From Heterotrichella gracilis (lineage: Eukaryota; Sar; Xanthophyceae; Tribonematales; Xanthonemataceae), in NCBI GenBank assembly GCA_032358255.1, contig JAULBX010028770.1, positions 1 to 26,825 of the forward strand: a DNA stretch of 26,825 nt, given 5' to 3'. Positions 7,623-17,546 of this stretch are shown piece by piece. Position numbers and translations under genes: made by a program. Under the pieces are notes generated by a model. That model saw nothing but the letters and a program-made list of their open reading frames with translations, did not search any database and was not told the DNA's origin. Positions within the stretch are counted from its first letter, which is position 1, and each line of letters opens with the position of its first letter.

Positions 7623-10600
7623 ATGGCGCAGGGTGTGGTGAGCGACGTTGAGCAGGAGCAGCTGCTCAAGGGGGTGGCGGGCAGCAGCGGGGGTGGTGGT
7701 GGCGGCGGTGGTGTGCAGGCGCTGGAGGTGGAGCAAGCGGGCGATGACGGGGTGCCAAAGTACTGGACCCGGCGGGACAAGGTGGGTGTGGGTGGGGGGA
7801 CCGGGCTGCAAGCACTTGTAGAGACGTTCCCCTGGCATATGGCCCCATGCTGGGTGTATCCCCTGACCCCTCTCGTGCCCCCAATCCCCCTGCAGTTGGT
7901 CACCACGCTGCTTGTGAACCTTGCGGGCATCATGGAGCGAGTGGACGAGGCGCTGCTGCCCGCGGTGTACAGGTGGGGTGGGGGGTGGGGTGGCTATCTG
8001 CCTGCCCACGCCATGTTCGGGGTGGGGCATGTACTTGTCTGCCACCACCGTGCCTGATCACTTGGCATACTTGGAGATACTGCGCAACCATGCCTGCCGC
8101 ACGCCACTAGCTGCAGCTGCTGCAAGTTTGTGTTGCCTGCCCCGCTCCCCCGCTGCCCACCCCTCCCCCCCTCCTCTGCAGGTTTGTGGGTGCCTCCCTT
8201 GGCGTGCGCCCCTCCCAGCTTGGTGTGCTCACCTTCAGCAGGGCGCTGGTGCAGGCGCTGGCGTCGCCGCTGGGGGGGATAGCAGGTGGGGCACGGGGCC
8301 AATGCCATGCAGGCACACTTTGGCGGCACACCGTTTTCCCGCAAACAAACGTACATGTTTATGTACTTCTATAACAGGCTCTTATATTTTCCACATCTGT
8401 TATGGTGCACCTCCCCTTGTATTTATGTTCCACCTCCCTGTATAACATTACATTTATTCAGCTTAATCTCTTGTGCGCCCTCCCCCACCCTCCCAGGCCA
8501 CTTCCTGAACCGCACCCTGGTCATCGCTGTGGGCTGCCTGCTGTGGGCCCTCATGACCGCTGCCTTCAGCCGCACGCCCTCCCTGGGCTGGGGCATGGTG
8601 TGCTGGGCGGTGAACGGGGTGGGCCTGTCACTGGTCATACCCAGCGGCCAGTCGCTGGTGGCCGACTACTACGCACCCGAGCAGCGGGGCAGGGCCTTTG
8701 GGCTGCTGTTCCTGTTTGGAGCGTTCGGGGGCATGGCAGGGGGGCTGTTTGCAACAAATATAGGTGGGTGGTTGAAACAAGGCGACCCCCTCATGGTTTA
8801 ATCCCACTTCATGCATGCACCTGCTGCTGCCATGGTACACAGCTGGCAGTCACACCGACCCCCTCCTCCCCCTCCCCAGGTTCCACCAGCCCCTTTGGCA
8901 TGGAGGGCTGGCGCTTTGCATTCCTCAGCGTGGCCTGTGTGAGCGCGGTGATAGGGGTGGCGTGCGCCGCACAGGGCCACGACCCGCGCTTCTCATCCAG
9001 GAGGGAGCTGGTGTACCGCCCCCTGGAAGCAGCACAGGGGGGACCAGGGGGCGATGAGAAGCTAGGGGAGGAGATCTTGTCCATCCTGCACCTGCCAACG
9101 TTCCTCATCATTATCACACAGGTAGGGAAAACCGGGCAGTGCCATTACCACCACACATTCGGCATGCACCTCCCATCCCACCCCCCATGTGGCCTTTTCT
9201 GCCTCATGATGTGCCATGCCTGGAATGCCGCGAAGCACCCGCCACCTCCCCCCCCCTCCCTGCCCCGCAGGGGATCGTTGGTTCCCTCCCCTGGAACGCG
9301 CTTGTGTTCCTCACCCTGTACTTCCAGCTGCTGGGCATGGGCGACCTGCTGGCCAGTGGCCTGGTGGCAGGGTTTTATGCCGGCAACGCACTGGGGGGGC
9401 TGCTGGGCGGGGCGCTGGGTGACCTGGCGGCTGGGCATTGGCGGAACCACGGGCGCATACTGGTGTGCCAGTTCAGCGTGGGGATTGGGGTGCCGCTGGC
9501 AGTGGTGCTCATGAAGGTGGGTGCGGGGGAAGGGGCAGGGGGGCTAAGGGCAGGATCCCAAGTGACATTCACAACCCCCTTGGCATGCACCGCTGTCAGC
9601 CCCACAGGGCCCTCAGGTGCATGTGCAAGGAGGTTGTGAATGTCACCTAGGCATGGCACCGGCGGTAGGGCGAGTGCACTTGTTGGCGGCATGGTTGGCG
9701 GCGTGTTGCCATTGGCACTGCCTGTGATCATTTCAGCGACCATCTGCTTCGCCAATGGGACCCACGAGGCTGGTTGGTGCGAATGGGCCCCACAGGCACC
9801 ACTGCAGCGATCATATATGTGCCGCCAGTGGCGGTACATGCCAATGTGGCACCATACCCCACACGCTCTCGCTCACTCCCGGACCCCCGCCCCTGTTGTG
9901 CGCAGGGCCTTGAGTGGGATGGCAGCAGCGCCTCCACCTGGCGCTACGCCCTGCTGCTGGTCACCATGGGCCTGCTCATCAGCTGGTGTGCACCCGCCTG
10001 CAACAACCCGGTGTTTGCGGAGATAGTGCCGCCGCACATGCGAAACCTGGTGTATGCATTCGACAGGTCGTTCGAGGTAGGTGGGGGTGCTTAATTTATA
10101 CTCAAATACCTGGAAACGTATGCAATATATGTAATGTCATGGAATCAGGATTATGTAATTTAATAAGATGATTATATATATGTTTATGTCATTATTTTTT
10201 GCCAACTGTGCTCCTCATGATCAAAGCTGCGCCCCTCGCCCAGGGGTGCAGGGCGCGAACATTTCAAAAAATGTGCCAGGGGTGGCGGGGGTGGCGAGGC
10301 GCATCCCGTAGGGACGCGGGGCGCAATGGGTGCGCGGGATGATTGCCTTTATGTTTTTGAATATTAATTCAAGTGGTTATGGTTATCATTTAAATTTGTT
10401 TAAATAATATTATCCTTACCCTGCAATACATGACAGTTATCTAATTAACCTCATTTACATAAACCATGTAAATTGAAAATAGTAAGCAATGCTTTTTAAA
10501 CAAAAAAACTGATATAAATATTTGCGGCCCAAATTCGGGCAAATCTCCCACCCGACGCCAACCTCCCACGCCCGACCTGCGCCCTATCCTGTGCCCCTGC

Positions 10601-11203
10601 TCCTCCCTGCAACCTCACCCCCCCCTAACGTGTTTGCGTGTGCTCCCCTTACACAGGGTGCCATTGCTGCCATGGGCTCCCCGCTGGTGGGGGTGCTTGC
10701 GGAGCAGGTGTTTGGATTCCAGGGGAGCGCAGCCAAGACGGGTGAGGTGGGGATGGACCTGGCCAAGGCGCACGCGCTGGGCAACGCCCTGGTGGTGTGC
10801 ATGGTGGTGCCGTGGTCACTGTGCTTCATATTCTACTCAGGTGAGGGGGGGGCAGGGGCAGATGGGAGGGGGGTGAAAGGGGTGACCTGCCTTACATGGC
10901 ATCAAGCAATACACATGTGTTATTTGCGCCACCGCCCACCGCCCACCTGCTGCCCACCTTTCCTCTCCAGGCCTGCACTGGACCTACCCCCTTGACCGCC
11001 GACGAGCGCAGCAGGCATCTGTGGCGCTGGCATCAGCCCGCAGTGCGCGCAAGGCCCACCACCATAGCCAGCTCACGGCAGTGCCGGACAGCGATGAGGG
11101 CATTGATGAGAAGCAATGCTGCCTGGTGGCCAGCATCACGCCACTTGAGCCACACGAGTGCGCTCAGCTGCCCCGATACAGCATGTGTTGCTGCCCTGTG
11201 TAG
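7623..11203 (+). CDS. Major facilitator superfamily (MFS) transporter, 9 exons, 560 aa
   Basis: Exons: 7623-7781, 7896-7972, 8182-8285, 8497-8763, 8880-9121, 9271-9516, 9906-10076, 10657-10840, 10971-11203. All join in phase (561 codons with the stop). After a short Gly-rich N-terminus the protein has two blocks of hydrophobic helices around a charged central loop (about residues 245-270). The segment AFLNRT-like HFLNRTLVIAVGCLLWALMT, then LVIPSGQSLVADYYAPEQRGRAFGLLFLFGAFGG, is typical of MFS proteins: the ADYY.PE.RGRAFG stretch sits between helices and the Gly-rich helix follows. The second half holds GLVAGFYAGNALGGLLGGALGD and the FYSGLHWTYPLDR end. The overall pattern resembles an uncharacterised plant MFS clade. 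The substrate and the membrane are not predictable here. The start at 7623 was chosen over an upstream in-frame Met at 7443 because the protein-like sequence begins there. Intron 6 carries a long hairpin, intron 7 an AT-rich island, and the last exon has a second copy downstream. Confidence 0.88.
9562..9646. other. Long intronic hairpin in the MFS gene
   Basis: In intron 6 the arm 9562-9591 (beginning GTGACATTCACAACCCCCTT) pairs with 9616-9646. The reverse complement of the second arm begins GTGACATTCACAACCTCCTT. The stem is about 30 bp with one mismatch and one single-base bulge, closed by a 24-nt loop. The pairing works on either strand. Size and shape would fit a small-RNA precursor or a short inverted-repeat element; neither is shown by the sequence alone. 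Confidence 0.75.
9817..9838. other. Short near-perfect palindrome in intron 6 of the MFS gene
   Basis: CCGCCAGTGGCGG at 9822-9834 is an inverted repeat with a 1-nt centre, extended by ATGT/ACAT flanks. It lies 68 bp before the acceptor of exon 7. No function is assigned. Confidence 0.6.
10090..10530. other. AT-rich island with a GC-rich hairpin core in intron 7 of the MFS gene
   Basis: Intron 7 (10077-10656) is the longest in the gene. It holds two AT-rich blocks around a very GC-rich core. The core has hairpins CCCCT/AGGGG (10232-10246) and CATCCCG/CGGGATG (10302-10341). AT-rich DNA with isolated GC-rich palindromes is a pattern of many algal mitochondrial and plastid spacers, so nuclear organelle DNA is possible. 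There is no ORF and no recognisable organelle gene. Confidence 0.6.
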
Positions 11204-11314
11204 CATACCACACCATCCTGCCACCCCATGCTGCCGCAGCGTCACCAGTTAGTTCCATGTGCACACATGTTAGGCCAGCAACCGGTCTGGCTCAAAATTG
11301 GCTGTTCTTTGCAG

Positions 11315-11622
11315 GCATGCACTGGACCTACCCGCATGACCGCAGCTCCGCAGCCGCAGCCGCCCACCGCCTGTGCGCCTCCCATCTGGCTCACAGCTGT
11401 GCACATGAGCGCGTGCCGCTGCAGCAGCAACAGGGCGGAGAAGGGGAGGGTGACTCCCTGTCAGGCATGTCCCCCCTGTGGTCTGGTGCCACTGCCGCTC
11501 CTGAGGTTGTGGTGCTGGGTGATGGCCAGGTGCTGCGCCTCACAGCGGTGGGGGACTCGGAGGATGAGGGGGGTGGGGAGGAGGGTGGAATGGAGAATGG
11601 TGCTGGAGGTACAAGGGAGTAA
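11315..11622 (+). CDS. Duplicated alternative last exon of the MFS transporter
   Basis: After an acceptor (TTCTTTGCAG) a second exon begins GCATGCACTGGACCTACC, matching the start of exon 9 (GCCTGCACTGGACCTACC). Both follow exon 8 in the same phase and encode G(L/M)HWTYP(L/H)DR. The reading frame is open to TAA at 11622. Using it in place of exon 9 gives a 585-aa protein with a different, longer tail: Ala-rich, a Gln run, then acidic GDSEDEGGGEEGG. The two tails share no similarity after the first 10 residues or so. Mutually exclusive terminal exons are the simplest reading. A decayed exon duplicate is the alternative, but it has no stop or frameshift. Confidence 0.7.
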
Positions 11623-12846
11623 TATGTACAGTAATGATGGACAACATGACTCAGAACTATTATTACATGAAGGTGGCGCCATAGTCAACCTAAGCACAAC
11701 TATTCTTAGAATAGACGCAGGTGGAGCCATGGTGTGACACCTCTGGCAGGCATGTTGTGCAGGCTTGCCTCAAGGTAGTGAGTGATTTGTGCAGTAGATC
11801 AATTTAATGGCGCCATCAGATGCCGCAGCGCCAAGGCATTGTTGGTTATATTAGCTCCGAGCGCAACTTTGCCCCTAGTGGTAGGCAATCATGGTCGCAA
11901 GCTTTGCATGGCCCAGCGGCTGAAATCTGCAACAGCGAGGGTGAACTTGAATGTGGGGCTTTGGACAATATCATGCGGTATATGTATTGCCGGCAGTATA
12001 TATACATGTGCGTGTGACATGGCTTGTGTGCGTGCAGTGGGCCAACAACCTTTACCAAATCGAATTTGATCAATTAAATTCGTCACTACTGAGGACAAAT
12101 TGTTCAACCGCCTCGGGTAATTTTTAGTCAGGTCAACTTCTTCTGCAGAATTGCAATATCATATTTACAATGTGCAAGCTGAGACTTGCCGCACCTGTCA
12201 TAGCAAGCTTTTTTAGAGCCACCGTGGCAATTTCTGCGCCAAATGCCAATGTACAGTTGATGTTTGCCAATGAGATACAATTTCTGTCAATTTGATTTGA
12301 AAAAATTGAGAGCATCAGGTCCCATGTAGCAACGTGTGTTGCAACCAGCATCCATCCTGACCCTGTGAAAGGGGTTTAAAACCCTTAAATTCAAGAGGTC
12401 CTTAGGCTGCCTGAGCATTAAACAGATCAAGTCCTGGACCATGCTGCAGCAAGTCGCGTGGAGAATAAAATCTTCAGCAATTATTGTTACTAAAATACAT
12501 CACCATCAAAATCACCAGCCTTTTGAGTGCCACTCATACAATTACAATGTCCATCACATCCCTTCATGCTACAAATCCCCACCACACTCGTAACGCTACA
12601 ATTGAAGTTGCCGCTGAGCACACAATTAAATTACACACCATTATTGCCATATTTTTGGTCACCAAGATTGGGACGGAGTGCACAAGACGACCATGCCCTT
12701 CTCTTTGCTTAATCCTCTTCCGAGCGCCACTTCTAGGACAGGCTGCGCAGTTATTTTATGTGGGTCCCTCCACCCCACCCCTGCATTCCGAATGGCAGGC
12801 TTGCACCCCCCAGCGATGGGCATGCCCTGTGCTGTGAACCACCTCC
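11623..12846. other. Convergent intergenic region between the MFS and CtpA genes
   Basis: About 1.2 kb between two genes that end toward each other. It is richer in AT than the exons. It contains an imperfect 28-bp palindrome centred on TGCCGGCA (11978-12005) and a poly(A) signal for the minus-strand gene. ORFs of 60-117 codons on both strands show no protein-like features. No TGTAA was seen for the MFS gene on the plus strand. Confidence 0.5.
12631..12635 (-). terminator. Candidate poly(A) signal of the CtpA gene
   Basis: TTACA on the plus strand is TGTAA on the minus strand, about 210 bases past the CtpA stop codon. TGTAA is the usual signal in green algae. It is a match by position and motif only. 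Confidence 0.45.
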
Positions 12847-15800
12847 TCAACCCCCACGCTCTGCCGCACTGGCCACCATCCCCCCCCTGCCCGCCCCCCC
12901 GGACAGTTGCTGCAGCGCCAGTGCGATACACGTGTCGTTGTCCTGCGTGACTGGCCCAGAGTGCGGGTAGTCGCGGCATGGCACGTCTGGCGGCAGGCCC
13001 CCTTTGACACTGATGTCGTACCCCCCTGGACTCAGGTACTTTGCAATGGTGAGCTTGAGCCCGCTGCCATCCAGCATGGGGAAGTAGTACTGCACCACCC
13101 CCTTGCCGTAGGTCTGCTCACCAACAACCACCGCCCTGCACAGCACACACAGGCACGTGGGTGGGCAGCCAAGCTTGGTGGCATGCAGGTGGCACATGCA
13201 TGCATATAATGAAAACAGAAAGGTACACCGTGCGGCCCACACATGCCCGCCTTGCCCCCGCCCCTGCCCCACCTGTGGTTGTCCCTGAGCGCCCCTGTGA
13301 GCACCTCGCTGGCGCTGGCACTGGCGCTGTTGACCAGCAGGGCAAGGGGCGCGCGTGTGAGCTGGGGAGGAGGGGAGGGGAAGATGGCGGTGGGCAGCTG
13401 GCCCAGGCGCCACTCGCTGCGCTGCACCTCACCCGCACGCAGCGTGGCCACCACCGGGCAGCCAGGGCAGTCCAGCACCAGTGCGGCGCATGTGATGGCC
13501 TCCTCAAACACGCCACCTGGAGGGGGCGGGAGGGTAGGTGAGTGGGTGGGGCCAGTGCACACATGACAAGTGAAGCGAGATTCCATGGCACACAATGCTG
13601 CAACATCTGTCTGTGACCAACATGATGACCTGCGTATCGGGCAAGCATGCCCCCACCCCTCCAAGTGCAGCGCCCATCCCCCCCCACCTGGGTTGTTCCT
13701 GAGGTCCAGCACAAAGCCATCCACCCCCCTTGCCTCCCCCTCCAGCAGCGCCTGCGCCAGGCCCCTTGTGGCGTCCCCTGAGAAGTAGTGCAGGCGGATG
13801 TAGCCAACCTCGCCGCCGTCGGGCAAGGGGAGAAAGGCCTGCAAGGGGAAGGGGGGGTTGCAGGTCAAGGAGGATGAAGGTGGTAAGGCAGTGCAGGTAT
13901 TGGTGACATGCTCCCAGGGCCTGGCACCTGCTGGTATATCACTGGCTCCCCAAGACATCCAGATGCAGATTGTGTTCCTTGCGAATCGCCACCAAGTTGG
14001 TGGCACCAACATCACCTTTTTATGTAATTGAAGGTACTACTTGTGCACTTATACGAGTTGGGTAATGTACACATGATTCACACAAACGTGCTCCATGATC
14101 ACAATAAGCAAGATAAAATATATATATATATATTTTATATTTTTCATTTCGTGTATTTCCATCAAATTCCTGCTCATCTGCCCTTTGCAGTGCGCTCATC
14201 CAAGCCCGTCAGGCATGTGTGCGAGTGCTCAGGAACAGCAACACACCTCACCAACATGCACAGGTGCCGCGCAGTGAGTGCAAACCCCTGCATCTCAAAC
14301 CGGCGGCTTGCGCACTGGAACCCAAAACCCTGCCACCAACCACCACCACACTCCCTCACCGTCTTGACCGGCCCTTGCGGCAGCTTCCTCCTCTCCAGCA
14401 CCACCTCCCTTTCCCCCCCTTGGGCCCCATCCACCGTCAGGCTCAAGCTTGACCCCGCAGGCCCACGCAGCAGCGCAACCAGGCCATCGGCGCTAAGAGC
14501 GGAGGAGGGGTAGCCGTCTGGGGAACAGGGGGGGGATTCAGGACGTGGTACAACTTGGTGTATGCTTGTGCAAGGCTGGTCGCTCATCTGGCTGCACTGC
14601 TGGAATGCATTACTTAACTCATGATTTGGCACATGCAGGTGTATTACTGGGCAGTTGTGAGCGGCAACTGCAGGGGTCCAATTGTGTGGACATGTGGCAG
14701 CATGCATGCAATGCCCCTGTGCCATGCGCATGCCTGGCTGTCCCCCCCACCTATGAGCGTGATCCTGTCTCCCTTGGTGATGCCGGCATGCTCAGCGGGG
14801 GACTCGGCCAGCGCAGCGTCAACCACCCAGCGCCCGGAGCTGCAGGGGGGGGAAAAGTCAGGTGGGGCATGGGCTGATAGCATACAGCGCGTCCTCCACT
14901 ACAGCACTGCCTCCAGTAGCAGGTCCAACGCTGAGAGTGGAGTAGGAAATTGGCACAATCCTGACACCTGTTGTCTGGTAGAAATGCGAAGAAAATCCTC
15001 GACAAAATGTGGTGTTTGTAAAACTTACTTCCAGGCGGCATGCATGTCCTCCGGCACGTGCTTAAAAGCCACATCGTTGCATGCCATTCCACAACGCCTC
15101 TTATGCTGACACACACCACACAGATGGTCTGCAGCACAAACCAGCCGATCACCTCCCCCCCTCAACCCCACCTATCCTGCGCCACTGCCGCGATGCCCAC
15201 CCCTATGTACTGCGCAGCAAGGTAGTCGCGCTCAGCTGGCTGCGGCCTGCGTATGGCCCGCCTGAACTCCCCTGGCGTGAGGAAGGCGGAGTAGCGGTCG
15301 CCCAGCCCATCCACCATGCGCTCCGCAGCCGCGTACGCCTCCCTCTTGGTCTCAAGGTAGCCGCCGGCGCCCTGGAGTGGGATATGGGGTTGGGTGGGGC
15401 TGCGCGTGCATGGCACGACATCATAAGGGCGTACATGCATGCTGCTCAGTGAGCAATCAACATGTTGTATGTGGCGAACCCCAAAATCCTCCCCCACCCC
15501 ACCCACACCCACCCACCTTGAGCGTCTCCAGCAGCCTGTCCGCCCACTGCGTCTGGCTGAGTGGCCCCAGGGGTGAGTAGTACTCGTTGCTCACAACCTG
15601 CCACGCGTGCTCAAGCATGAGGCGGTTGGCGGTGCACTGCTCGCACCCTGGGCCCTCCTCGCCAGGGGCCACGCTCTCAACGTAGTTGGAGTAGGCGACG
15701 ATGCTGGGGGAAGAGGAAGAGGAAATGGGGTCAGCAGAGGCGGGGTGGACAGAGGGTGCGCAGGGCATGCTAGGACAACACCCAAAGGCACAAGGAATTT

Positions 15801-16563
15801 GATCCAGGTGGCAATCTGAATCGCCAGTGAGTGCAAGTGGCACGAGGTGTGATGTGGTGCTACGCCATGACATGCGCAGGGAGTGAATGCCCGCCACCAA
15901 GGCACAATTTATTTGGGGTTGGTGTTTGTGGGACACTAGTTGGGTGCGGGGTTGGAGCGGGGTGCTAACTACAGCTGGCTAATTATCTTGCCGTGCGCAC
16001 CGCTTCATGCCCTCCCATGCCTCGTCTGTGAACAGCTCCCTGTCAAAGCCCGCCACCTCGCCGCCTGGGGCAAGCACGCTGTTGGCACTGCGGCGACTCA
16101 CGCGCGCGGCGTAGCTGGAGGAGGGAGGGGGGGCGGAGGGGAGGGGGGTGGCAGAAGGGAGCGGGGCCTCCAGGCTTGGGGAGTCTGTGGAGTGCTGGTT
16201 GCAGCTGCCATCCGCGCAGGCCGCGGCGATATCCGGTACCCACAGGTGAGTGCCCGCTGTCGCTGCGAGTGCCACCAGGGCCGCTGCTGCCTGGCGGGTG
16301 CAGGGGCGCCACCAGTGGGGCGGGGCGGGTGACGGGGCCGCTGGCCCTGCGCAGGGGCTGGCGGGTGCGGTGGCTGCCACATAGCCATGGTCACGACGCG
16401 GGGTGGGGGTTGGGCAGTGCGTGGTGGGCCTTGCTGTGTCAGTGGGGTGCAAGCGGGTGCGGCCATGGCGGAGGGAGTGCCCACTGCTGGGGACCCGGCA
16501 CTGGTGCTGGTGGGTGGGTGGTGCCCCTGTGGAGGCACTGAGACATCTCCTTGCCTGATCCAT
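12847..16563 (-). CDS. ctpA: Thylakoid-lumen C-terminal processing peptidase (D1 processing type), 8 exons, 626 aa
   Basis: Exons: 16563-16001, 15703-15517, 15371-15172, 14839-14751, 14517-14360, 13838-13688, 13516-13273, 13135-12847. All are in phase (627 codons with the stop). This S41 serine protease family removes the C-terminal tail of the photosystem II protein D1 in the thylakoid lumen. A long N-terminus rich in Ser/Thr/Pro/Arg is followed by a hydrophobic stretch (about residues 91-115) ending AAACA before DG. That fits a bipartite plastid-then-lumen leader. An N-terminal helical domain comes next, then a PDZ domain (about 305-385: GVGIAAV...SPAEHAGITKGDRITLI). The protease core follows: GYIRLHYFSGDA, VLDLRNNPGG, VNSASASASEVLTGALRDN and GEQTYGKGVVQ. 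Ser517, Asp528 and Lys542 have the same spacing (11 and 25) as the catalytic Ser, Asp and Lys of E. coli Prc, so the active site looks complete. The gene is head-to-head with the CDPK gene. Which CtpA paralogue it is cannot be told. Confidence 0.93.
14113..14138. repeat. Perfect AT palindrome in a CtpA intron
   Basis: A 26-bp perfect palindrome (ATAAAA, then alternating TA, then TTTTAT) lies in intron 5 of the CtpA gene, within an AT-rich patch of about 150 bp. It is prone to cruciform formation and length change; no other role is seen. Confidence 0.8.
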
Positions 16564-17546
16564 GGGCCAGTCAGTGGCGGTGGCGTGGGATGGGCAGCGG
16601 CAACGCCCTCCAGATCATGTGGCTGGTACCTCTGGCCCTTGGGCACATGCCACCCACATGGGTGCCCTCTGGAACAAACTGGGTGGCTAGAAAGTCGCTG
16701 GTAGCTTTCAGCGAAACTGGGTTGACAGGGAGCTGGCTGCAGGCGTCTAGGGTATGTGTGGTGCTTTTGCTGGGAGGTGGGCAGGCATAATCCAGAGGGG
16801 AGCGACACCACTGCCTTTGTTCAACAGCTTGAGCTGAAGCTGCACGCAACCAAAACAGCTGCAAACACCGTGTGGAGTAGCCACCAGAATTTATCAAAAC
16901 GCTTTGGGGTGTTTGCACGGTCGAGGTTACTGTGCATGCATATTAGGGAGCACGACAACCACGCAGTGGCGCTGGGTCCAGGTTCAAGCACAGGCAGTGC
17001 CGCTGTGAAAAGGACCACCAGGAGCAAGTTAACTGCCACGGGAGCCCAGACCCAAGTGACGAAAACGTCGTTGGCGTTGCAGGGGCTTGGCCTTCAAAAC
17101 AGGCTAAGGAAAATGGAAAATGCCTACCCTGCATTCCATAAGCCCATGACGTCAATACCTGTCCCCGGGACTTGTAGGCTCCCAATCTCAAACCTTGGCG
17201 ATTAGATTGTGCTGTTCCAACCGAAACTCGGTTTGCAGCAGGGTTTTGGCAACAAGGCCAGCAACTCCACGACAGTTCTACAAAGCACACGCGTTGCACC
17301 ACTATCGATAACAGCAGTGGCTTGGTGTGGCTGCTCCCGCAAGGTTTACCCCGCACCCAAGGTCTTCCAGGCACGGTTGTTGGCGACCTAGATTCCCTGC
17401 CAGGTTACCGCATCGACTATAGTATATTACCGCTGCAGATCTACGCGGTCCTTTCCAGGATCTCCCTTTGTTAGCCGTGCATTTGGCTCCACCGTTGCAG
17501 TCGTGTGTTCAGTCTTCTGTAGCCGGAACCCCAGTACTGTCCCAAG
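16564..17546. promoter_or_regulatory. Divergent intergenic region between the CtpA and CDPK genes
   Basis: About 980 bases hold the promoters and 5' leaders of two genes transcribed apart. A perfect TGACGTCA palindrome is at 17147-17154, 393 bases before the CDPK start. A small hairpin AACCGA/TCGGTT lies at 17219-17233. TGCATGCA occurs at 16933-16940. An ORF at 16756-17205 on the plus strand and one on the minus strand at 16943-17374 show no domain or protein-like pattern and are not called. Confidence 0.5.
17147..17154. promoter_or_regulatory. TGACGTCA palindrome (CRE/bZIP-type site)
   Basis: This perfect 8-bp palindrome is the classical binding site of bZIP factors of the CREB/TGA kind. 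It lies in the shared upstream region of the CtpA and CDPK genes. Binding in this organism is inference; an 8-mer also occurs by chance. Confidence 0.35.

Noticed and set aside
9375..9839. 154-codon minus-strand ORF across an exon and intron of the MFS gene
   Set aside because: Antisense to a firm exon and extended by chance through the hairpin region.
14028..14513. 161-codon plus-strand ORF in a CtpA intron and exon
   Set aside because: Crosses the AT palindrome and is antisense to the PDZ-coding exon; no recognisable sequence.
16756..17205. 149-codon plus-strand ORF upstream of the CDPK
   Set aside because: No motif, lies in the divergent spacer, and shows no splice link to the CDPK start; could be a leader region.
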